Below, in pieces: positions 14,229 to 19,546 of a stretch of 19,546 nucleotides of DNA. The notes below the pieces were generated by a model. That model worked only from the letters and a program-made list of their open reading frames with translations, was not told where the DNA came from and ran no database searches. Numbering within the stretch: the stretch's first letter is position 1; the number at the start of each line of letters is the position of its first letter. Source of the DNA: CAINEC01 sp046303115. Its GTDB lineage: Bacteria; Bacteroidota; Bacteroidia; AKYH767-A; OLB10. Location: contig JBKCGZ010000212.1 of NCBI GenBank assembly GCA_046303115.1, positions 1 to 19,546 on the forward strand, given 5' to 3'. A program made the translations under genes and the position numbers.

Positions 14229-15422
14229 GTGAACTGGCAGGAACTGATAAAAAACCCGGATATCCTTCGAATAATTGACGAAAACAAGGATCAAAATGTG
14301 GCTTCTTTAGCATTGAAATGGGCGAATAAAAAAGATTTGTTCACCCCATTTGTCCTAAACCAGATTCAAGGGGTGCAAATTGCAAAGCGTAAAATACCTT
14401 TCTGGTCCAACTGTAATGAGCTTGTTTACCCTGATAAAACAGCTATGGAACAGTGTTCATCGGAGTTAACAGCTGTTTTTAAAAGTCAACTTTTCAAAGG
14501 AATGCAAGTGGCCGATTTAACAGGCGGATTAGGCATTGATAGTTATTTTATTAGTCGCGAAGCTGAGCGATTATTTTACGTTGAGCCTGACACCTACAGA
14601 TATGAAATTGCCCAACATAATTTCAATGCTTTAGGAGCTAAAAATGTTTCATTTTTTAATGTGACGGCAGAAAAATTTCTGGAGTACCAAGGACTTGCAG
14701 CATTAGATTATGTCTACATCGATCCATCTCGAAGAAATGAAAATAAAAACAGAGTTTTTCTATTGAAAGACATGCAACCTGATTTATCAATTATCATTGA
14801 CTATTTCAAGCAATTTAAAGTGCGAATGCTTATTAAGCTCGCTCCAATGTTAGATATTAAAGCAGCATTGAAAGAATTGATTGGAGTAAAAAGAGTTTAT
14901 GTGGTTAGTGTTGTGGATGAATGCAAGGAATTATTATTCGATATTGATTTCCGATTTGATGGAGCTCCAATAATTAATTGCGTGAATCTTACCAATGAAA
15001 AAACGCAATCATTTGAATATTTGATGGAAGAGGAAGAAGAAAATTCAGTGGTTGTTTCAGATGCTTTAAATTATATATATGATCCGTTTTCTTCGTTGAA
15101 TAAAGCAGGCGGATTTAAGTCGGTTTCCAACAGATTTAATCTTAACAAAATCAGCAACAATACGCATTTATATACCTCCAATAATCTGATTTCTGATTTC
15201 TTCGGAAATTGTTTTGAGGTAATTCGCGTGGACGATTTTTCTTCGAGGGAATTTACAGGAATTGAAAACAAAAAAGGGGTAATAAAAATTCGGAATTTTC
15301 GTATGACACAATCGGAAATTGAAAAGAAAACAAAGATTACTTATGGTCCTGATTGTTTTTATTTTTTCTTCGCAGATGCGGACAATAAAATGAAGGTTGC
15401 CACAACAAAAAAAGTATATTAA
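14229..15422 (+). CDS. PG_1098/THUMP-like class I methyltransferase
   Basis: This protein of about 397 residues belongs to the class I SAM-dependent methyltransferases related to PG_1098, which have an N-terminal helical part and a C-terminal THUMP-like domain. The SAM-binding motif I is ADLTGGLGIDSYF, and the acidic post-motif is RLFYVEPDTYRYEIAQHN. A YIDPSRRNENKNRVFLL string of DPxRR type follows, as in RNA or nucleic-acid methyltransferases; the substrate is not known. The C-terminus carries KKGVIKIRNFRMTQSEIEKK, a basic segment fitting nucleic-acid binding. The start is uncertain: no in-frame ATG exists near the 5' end. I use GTG at 14229 (MNWQELIKNPDILRII), but TTG at 14214, preceded by GGAGG six bases upstream, is possible. 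Its stop overlaps that of the convergent MmcQ-like gene by four bases. Confidence 0.85.
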   Translation: MNWQELIKNPDILRIIDENKDQNVASLALKWANKKDLFTPFVLNQIQGVQIAKRKIPFWSNCNELVYPDKTAMEQCSSELTAVFKSQLFKGMQVADLTGGLGIDSYFISREAERLFYVEPDTYRYEIAQHNFNALGAKNVSFFNVTAEKFLEYQGLAALDYVYIDPSRRNENKNRVFLLKDMQPDLSIIIDYFKQFKVRMLIKLAPMLDIKAALKELIGVKRVYVVSVVDECKELLFDIDFRFDGAPIINCVNLTNEKTQSFEYLMEEEEENSVVVSDALNYIYDPFSSLNKAGGFKSVSNRFNLNKISNNTHLYTSNNLISDFFGNCFEVIRVDDFSSREFTGIENKKGVIKIRNFRMTQSEIEKKTKITYGPDCFYFFFADADNKMKVATTKKVY

Positions 15423-15781
15423 TTATTCGGAAGTTGATTGTATTCTGATTTTAGTTTTTTGGTAAAGCCTTTTATCACAGCTTCGTAACTATGATCAATC
15501 AATTGAACTATTAATTGGTCTGGCGCATCGTCGTTTAATAAGACCGTATTCCAATGTTTATTGTTCATGTGATATCCTGAACGAATACTTGTATATTTCT
15601 CTCTCAATTCAACAGCATATTCAGGGTCACATTTTAAATTAACACTATCGGGCTCGGAAATGCTTATTAATGCAAACATTTTCCCCATTACTTTAAAAAC
15701 CAAGGTGTCTTCATCAAAAGGAAACGATTCAGTAACGGCCTTTTTACTAATGCAATACAGTCTTAATTCTTCAATATTCAT
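15419..15781 (-). CDS. MmcQ/YjbR-family protein
   Basis: This 120-residue protein is of the MmcQ/YjbR family (PF04237), small cytoplasmic alpha/beta proteins with a CyaY-like, double-wing DNA-binding-type fold. Visible family signatures are the N-terminal ESFPFDEDTLVFKVMGKMFALI, the central VNLKCDPEYAVELREKYTSI, then GYHMNNKHWNTVLLND and a C-terminal helix LIDHSYEAVIKGF. The length is typical. DNA binding has been suggested for relatives, but no specific function can be assigned here. It has an exact TAnnTTTG box 17 bases before its ATG and shares a divergent promoter region with polA. Its TAA overlaps the TAA of the convergent methyltransferase gene in a TTAA palindrome, leaving no spacer. 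Confidence 0.9.
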   Translation of the reverse strand: MNIEELRLYCISKKAVTESFPFDEDTLVFKVMGKMFALISISEPDSVNLKCDPEYAVELREKYTSIRSGYHMNNKHWNTVLLNDDAPDQLIVQLIDHSYEAVIKGFTKKLKSEYNQLPNN

Positions 15782-15798
15782 TTAAAATAATTTATTAG

Positions 15799-15806
15799 CA
15801 AAGGTA
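15799..15806 (-). promoter_or_regulatory. -7 promoter element for the MmcQ-family gene
   Basis: TACCTTTG, followed by C, on the minus strand matches TAnnTTTG exactly and ends 17 bases before the ATG at 15781. The same nine bases occur before the carboxylase gene at 18686. No clear -33 TTTG is seen. Confidence 0.55.
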
Positions 15807-15823
15807 CGAAGCCTTTTTGCATT

Positions 15824-15831
15824 TAACTTTA
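15824..15831 (+). promoter_or_regulatory. -7 promoter element candidate for polA
   Basis: TAACTTTA differs from TAnnTTTG only in the last base and ends 18 bases before the polA ATG at 15850. It lies in the 68-base divergent region shared with the MmcQ-family gene. Confidence 0.35.
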
Positions 15832-15849
15832 GGCCTTCAAATATCAATA

Positions 15850-18657
15850 ATGACACAAAATCATCCTAAAAAACTCTTTTTACTCGATGCCTTTGCATTG
15901 GTTTACAGAGCTTATTTCGCTTTCAGCACGAACCATCGAGTAAATTCAAAAGGTTTAAATACTTCGGCCATGTTTGGCTTTACTAATACGTTACTAGATG
16001 TATTGAAAAAAGAAAAGCCTACGCACATCGCGGTTGTGTTTGATACATCGGCACCTACACATAGACATGATGCCTTTGAACATTACAAGGCTCATCGCGA
16101 AGAGATGCCAGAAGATTTAAGAAAGTCGATACCGTATATCAAAGAAATTATTCGCTGCTTTAATATTCCGGTAATTGAATTAGACGGATACGAAGCAGAT
16201 GATATCATTGGAACTTTTTCCATTAAAGCTGAGCAAGCTGGTTTTGTTACCTATATGATGACGCCTGATAAAGATTATGGGCAGATGGTAACTGACAAAG
16301 TTTTTATTTACAAGCCAGCGCGCAGTGGTGCAGGAGCTGAGATTTTAGGAGTGAAAGAAATATGCGCTCGCTTTGGTATTGAAAGACCAAATCAGGTAAT
16401 TGATATACTTGGATTGATGGGTGATTCTGTAGATAATATCCCTGGAATTCCTGGGGTAGGAGAGAAAACAGCCACAACATTAATCCAGCAATACGGAACA
16501 ATTGAAAATCTGTATAACCATACTGCTGAATTAAAGGGTAAGCTAAAAGAGAAGGTGGAAGCGAATAAAGAATTAGCTTTTATGTCGCGACAATTAGCCA
16601 CCATTCACTGTGATGTACCTTTGACGTTTAACGAAGAAGAATTGGCTATTCGAGAGATAAACAAAGATGGTATTCGTAATTTGTTTAATGAATTAGAATT
16701 CCGCCGACTTGCTCAAATTATTTTAGGAGAAGTAATTGAAGCGCCTGTTGAAATTAAAAATGGACAACAAGATTTGTTTGCTCCTGCTAGTTCGGCAATG
16801 CCTACCGTTATAGCTGATGAAGAGCCTTCGGAGTCGGTTACGTATAATACGATTAAAAATACTCCTCACGAATATAAAATTGTTGATTCAGTTGAAGGAT
16901 ATCAGTCGTTAGCACAAACTTTAATGGGTGCCGAAGAGGTAAGTTTTGATACGGAAACAACAGGTATTGATGCTAATCAAGTTGAATTAGTAGGACTATC
17001 TTTTTCGATAAAAGAACACGAAGGTTGGTATGTTCCTATTCCTGCAAGTATGGATCAGGCAAAAGCTATTTTATCCTACTTCCAGCCATTTTATGAGTCG
17101 GAAACCATTCGTAAAATAGGGCAAAATTTAAAGTATGATATCACTGTTTTAAAGTGGTATGATGTAGAAGTAAAAGGACCATTGTTCGATACAATGGTGG
17201 CGCATTATTTAATCCAGCCTGAGATGCGTCATAATATGAATGTGCTTGCGGAAACGTATTTGCAATATGCCCCTGTTTCTATCGAAGAATTGATTGGGAA
17301 GAAAGGAAAAGATCAGATGAGTATGCGTTTCGTAGATACGCAAACAATTGCGGAATATGCGGCAGAAGATGCTGATGTAACATTACAGTTGAAAAAGAAA
17401 TTTGAACCGATGTTACATGAAACGAATACCGAAAAATTATATCACGAAGTAGAAGAGCCATTGATATCTGTTTTAGGAGCAATGGAGCGTGAAGGAATTC
17501 GTTTAGATGTTGATGCTTTAAAAGAATTAAGTAAGTCGTTAGAGGAAGAAATTAAATCGATTGATAAAGAAATTCAAGCCTTAGCGGGAACGCCATTTAA
17601 TATTTCATCTCCGAAGCAAGTAGGTGATATTTTATTTGAAGTATTAAAAATAGTTGATAAGCCTAAGAAGACGAAGACCGGTCAGTATGCAACGGGAGAA
17701 GATATTTTATCAAAGCTTACAGGCAAACATCCTATTGTAGATAAAATTTTGGATTATCGCGAATTAATAAAATTAAAGAGCACTTACGTTGATGCCTTAC
17801 CGCAAATGGTGAATGCTCGAACAGGAAGAATTCATACATCCTTTAATCAGGTGGTGGCTGTTACTGGTCGTTTGAGTTCTGATAATCCGAACCTTCAAAA
17901 TATTCCTATTCGTACTGCAAGAGGAAGAGAGATTAGAAAGGCGTTTGTTCCTCGTAACGAAGAGCATATTTTACTCTCTGCCGATTATTCACAAATTGAA
18001 TTGCGTATCATGGCAGAACTTTGTAAAGACCCAGGATTATTAGATGCCTTCAATCATAATTTAGATGTTCATACAGCAACAGCGTCGAAAGTATTTGGTG
18101 TCGCATTAGAAGATGTTACATCCGATATGCGTCGTAAAGCTAAGATGGTGAACTTCGGAATTATTTATGGAATTAGTGCATTCGGATTAAGTGAGCGATT
18201 AAATATTCCTCGTAAAGAAGCCGCTGAAATTATCGATCAGTATTTTATCAAGTATCCATATATCAAAGATTTTATGGATAGCAGCATCGCGCAAGCAAAA
18301 GAAAAAGGATATGTAGAAACGGTATTAGGAAGAAGAAGATATTTACGTGATATCAATTCTAACAATGCAACTGTTAGAGGCTTCGCAGAACGTAACGCGA
18401 TCAATGCACCTATTCAGGGATCAGCAGCTGATATGATTAAACTGGCGATGATTCACTTGAATAAAGCAATGACGGAAATGAATTTAAAATCGAAGATGTT
18501 ATTGCAGGTACATGACGAATTAGTGTTTGATGTTTATTTGCCAGAATTAGAAACGATGAAAACACTAGTGGCTGATAAAATGAAACACGCGTTACCATTA
18601 AGTGTTCCTGTTGAAGTAGAAATTGGAACTGGTAAAAACTGGCTCGAAGCCCATTAA
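15850..18657 (+). CDS. polA: DNA polymerase I
   Basis: This 935-residue enzyme fills gaps and removes RNA primers during replication and repair. The N-terminal 5'-3' nuclease (about 1-295) shows LLDAFALVYRAY, VVFD, ELDGYEADDIIG, TPDKDYGQMV and GLMGDSVDNIPGIPGVGEKTA. The 3'-5' proofreading domain (about 340-530) has its acidic residues in place: D367 and E369 in FDTET, D430 in GQNLKYD, Y503 and D507 in YAAEDAD. The polymerase has motif A ADYSQIELR (D712), motif B RRKAKMVNFGIIYG (R761, K765, F769, Y773) and motif C QVHDE (H888, D889). All three activities should work, and F769 is the residue linked to poor ddNTP use. The ATG at 15850 gives MTQNHPKKLFLLDAF; the upstream in-frame TTG at 15817 overlaps the promoter region and is unlikely. 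Confidence 0.98.
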   Translation: MTQNHPKKLFLLDAFALVYRAYFAFSTNHRVNSKGLNTSAMFGFTNTLLDVLKKEKPTHIAVVFDTSAPTHRHDAFEHYKAHREEMPEDLRKSIPYIKEIIRCFNIPVIELDGYEADDIIGTFSIKAEQAGFVTYMMTPDKDYGQMVTDKVFIYKPARSGAGAEILGVKEICARFGIERPNQVIDILGLMGDSVDNIPGIPGVGEKTATTLIQQYGTIENLYNHTAELKGKLKEKVEANKELAFMSRQLATIHCDVPLTFNEEELAIREINKDGIRNLFNELEFRRLAQIILGEVIEAPVEIKNGQQDLFAPASSAMPTVIADEEPSESVTYNTIKNTPHEYKIVDSVEGYQSLAQTLMGAEEVSFDTETTGIDANQVELVGLSFSIKEHEGWYVPIPASMDQAKAILSYFQPFYESETIRKIGQNLKYDITVLKWYDVEVKGPLFDTMVAHYLIQPEMRHNMNVLAETYLQYAPVSIEELIGKKGKDQMSMRFVDTQTIAEYAAEDADVTLQLKKKFEPMLHETNTEKLYHEVEEPLISVLGAMEREGIRLDVDALKELSKSLEEEIKSIDKEIQALAGTPFNISSPKQVGDILFEVLKIVDKPKKTKTGQYATGEDILSKLTGKHPIVDKILDYRELIKLKSTYVDALPQMVNARTGRIHTSFNQVVAVTGRLSSDNPNLQNIPIRTARGREIRKAFVPRNEEHILLSADYSQIELRIMAELCKDPGLLDAFNHNLDVHTATASKVFGVALEDVTSDMRRKAKMVNFGIIYGISAFGLSERLNIPRKEAAEIIDQYFIKYPYIKDFMDSSIAQAKEKGYVETVLGRRRYLRDINSNNATVRGFAERNAINAPIQGSAADMIKLAMIHLNKAMTEMNLKSKMLLQVHDELVFDVYLPELETMKTLVADKMKHALPLSVPVEVEIGTGKNWLEAH

Positions 18658-18659
18658 CA

Positions 18660-18688
18660 GTAGTCGTACAAATTAGTAATTGGACTAC
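18660..18688. repeat. Inverted repeat overlapping the carboxylase -7 box
   Basis: GTAGTC (18660-18665) and GACTAC (18683-18688) are perfect inverted arms, and between them AATT-AGT-AATT (18671-18681) forms a second small palindrome. The right arm includes the first three bases of the TACCTTTG -7 box. It could be an operator for the carboxylase gene or a weak polA terminator, although no T-run follows directly. Confidence 0.3.
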
Positions 18689-18693
18689 CTTTG
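18686..18693 (+). promoter_or_regulatory. -7 promoter element for the acyl-CoA carboxylase gene
   Basis: TACCTTTG, followed by C, matches TAnnTTTG exactly and ends 17 bases before the ATG at 18711. It is identical to the box of the MmcQ-family gene, suggesting transcription independent of polA, whose stop is 53 bases upstream of the ATG. Confidence 0.55.
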
Positions 18694-18710
18694 CAAAACA
18701 ATAAAAGTAT

Positions 18711-19546
18711 ATGTCGGATAAAACAGTACAACTCGAAAATCAAATTGCACTGGCACAATTAGGTGGTGGTGAAAAAAGAATAGAATCACAGCATAAGAAA
18801 GGAAAATTAACTGCTCGTGAGCGTTTACATTTTTTATTAGATGATAATTCCTTCGAAGAAATTGGAATGTTCGTTACGCATCGTTCTACAGAGTTCGGAT
18901 TAGATCGCGAAAAGTATTTAGGTGATGGAGTAGTAACAGGATACGGAACGATAAACGGCCGAATGGTATATGTATTTGCGCAAGACTTCACCGTATTTGG
19001 AGGATCATTATCAGAAGCACACGCTGAAAAAATTTGTCGCATCATGGATCTTGCTATGCAAAATGGAGCGCCAGTTATCGGATTAAATGATTCGGGTGGA
19101 GCAAGGATTCAGGAAGGTGTTGTTTCGTTAGGGGGTTATGCAGATATCTTCTATCGTAATACAATGGCTTCTGGAGTTATTCCACAAATCAGTGCGATTA
19201 TGGGACCATGTGCCGGAGGTGCTGTTTACTCGCCAGCCATTACTGATTTTATCATGATGGTAGAGAATACCAGTTACATGTTTGTAACAGGTCCGAACGT
19301 AGTAAAAACAGTGACGCACGAAGAAGTAACAAGTGAAGAATTAGGAGGTGCATCAACACATAGTTCTAAATCGGGTGTTACTCATTTTTCATGTGCGAAT
19401 GAAATCGAGTGTATTCAAAATATTAAACGATTACTAAGTTATATCCCATCAAACTGCGAAGAAGATGCTCCAGCATTACCGTACACAGAAGGAGATGAAA
19501 CACGAGTAGCATTAAATTCTATCATTCCTGATAATCCTAATCAGCC
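18711..19546 (+). CDS. pccB: Acyl-CoA (propionyl-CoA) carboxylase carboxyltransferase subunit, 3' end missing
   Basis: The first 278 codons are present and the frame is open at the right edge; the family is about 510 residues long. It is the biotin-dependent carboxyltransferase beta subunit that moves CO2 from carboxybiotin to propionyl-CoA (or another short acyl-CoA), giving methylmalonyl-CoA in the cytoplasm. The N-terminal half of the crotonase-like fold is clear: GGGEKRIESQHKKGKLTARER, GDGVVTGYGTINGR, FAQDFTVFGGSLSEAHAEKI, LNDSGGARIQEGV (oxyanion glycines 129-130) and GPCAGGAVYSPA (glycines 169-170), then FVTGPNVVKTVTHEEVT. The residue that separates propionyl- from acetyl-CoA enzymes lies in the missing half, so the substrate is inference. 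An exact -7 box lies 17 bases before the ATG. Confidence 0.93.
   Translation, partial: MSDKTVQLENQIALAQLGGGEKRIESQHKKGKLTARERLHFLLDDNSFEEIGMFVTHRSTEFGLDREKYLGDGVVTGYGTINGRMVYVFAQDFTVFGGSLSEAHAEKICRIMDLAMQNGAPVIGLNDSGGARIQEGVVSLGGYADIFYRNTMASGVIPQISAIMGPCAGGAVYSPAITDFIMMVENTSYMFVTGPNVVKTVTHEEVTSEELGGASTHSSKSGVTHFSCANEIECIQNIKRLLSYIPSNCEEDAPALPYTEGDETRVALNSIIPDNPNQ

Noticed and set aside
14201..14278. 25-residue ORF starting ATGGAGG and overlapping the methyltransferase 5' end
   Set aside because: I considered it as a leader peptide or as the true start with a frameshift at the A6 run near 14249. The peptide resembles no family N-terminus and would require a base error, so I do not call it.
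14047..14313. 88-residue minus-strand ORF spanning the DUF502/methyltransferase divergent region
   Set aside because: It overlaps both real genes and their promoters, and its product has no recognisable feature.
15817..15849. Eleven-codon extension of polA from TTG at 15817
   Set aside because: It covers the likely promoter box and adds no conserved residues; the ATG at 15850 fits the family.
1..19546. Defence system, mobile element, CRISPR array or RNA gene
   Set aside because: No direct-repeat array, transposase, integrase, nuclease-helicase pair, tRNA-like or rRNA-like sequence is visible; every large stretch is explained by ordinary genes.

Overview
This window looks like ordinary housekeeping chromosome from an AT-rich member of the Bacteroidota, probably near Flavobacteriia or Chitinophagia. 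The evidence is an outer-membrane beta-barrel receptor with a carboxypeptidase-regulatory-like N-terminus, a mammalian-type (M28-like) glutaminyl cyclase, lipoproteins, a DUF502 protein, a PG_1098/THUMP-like methyltransferase, and TAnnTTTG-type -7 promoter elements. I see no rRNA, tRNA, CRISPR array, insertion sequence, prophage or defence system. Coding density is very high: no gene-free stretch exceeds about 105 bases, and the longest lie at 2691-2776, 14127-14228 and 15782-15849.

Left edge (1-3286). Two polytopic GT-C-like membrane proteins are read on the minus strand with a 4-base ATGA overlap; the downstream one runs off the window. A short divergent promoter region separates them from a plus-strand lipoprotein with a jelly-roll-like, sugar-binding-type domain and an acidic surface-export-like signal after its lipid cysteine.

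Centre (3297-14126). Nine minus-strand genes follow one another almost without gaps. In transcription order they are a DUF502 membrane protein, a secreted coiled-coil protein of unknown function, an SDR-type threonine 3-dehydrogenase, cysteinyl-tRNA synthetase, a lipoprotein glutaminyl cyclase, an outer-membrane beta-barrel receptor, penicillin-binding protein 1A, and the A and B subunits of a 3-oxoacid CoA-transferase. A second promoter probably sits before the PBP1A gene. Cell-envelope building and small-molecule catabolism are thus mixed in one transcription unit. The most coherent link is that two exported products of the run (the receptor and the coiled-coil protein) have predicted signal peptides cut just before glutamine (GFS|Q), the substrate of the glutaminyl cyclase encoded between them.

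Right edge (14229-19546). Divergent from the long run is a PG_1098-like methyltransferase whose stop codon overlaps that of a convergent MmcQ/YjbR-family gene. Next come DNA polymerase I, with all three activities apparently intact, and the first 278 codons of an acyl-CoA (propionyl-CoA) carboxylase carboxyltransferase subunit, which continues off the window.

I found no convincing new multi-gene system. The points most worth following are the Gln-cyclase/substrate pairing, the uniform 17-18 base spacing between -7 boxes and start codons, the uncertain non-ATG start of the methyltransferase, and the unknown coiled-coil protein tied to DUF502.
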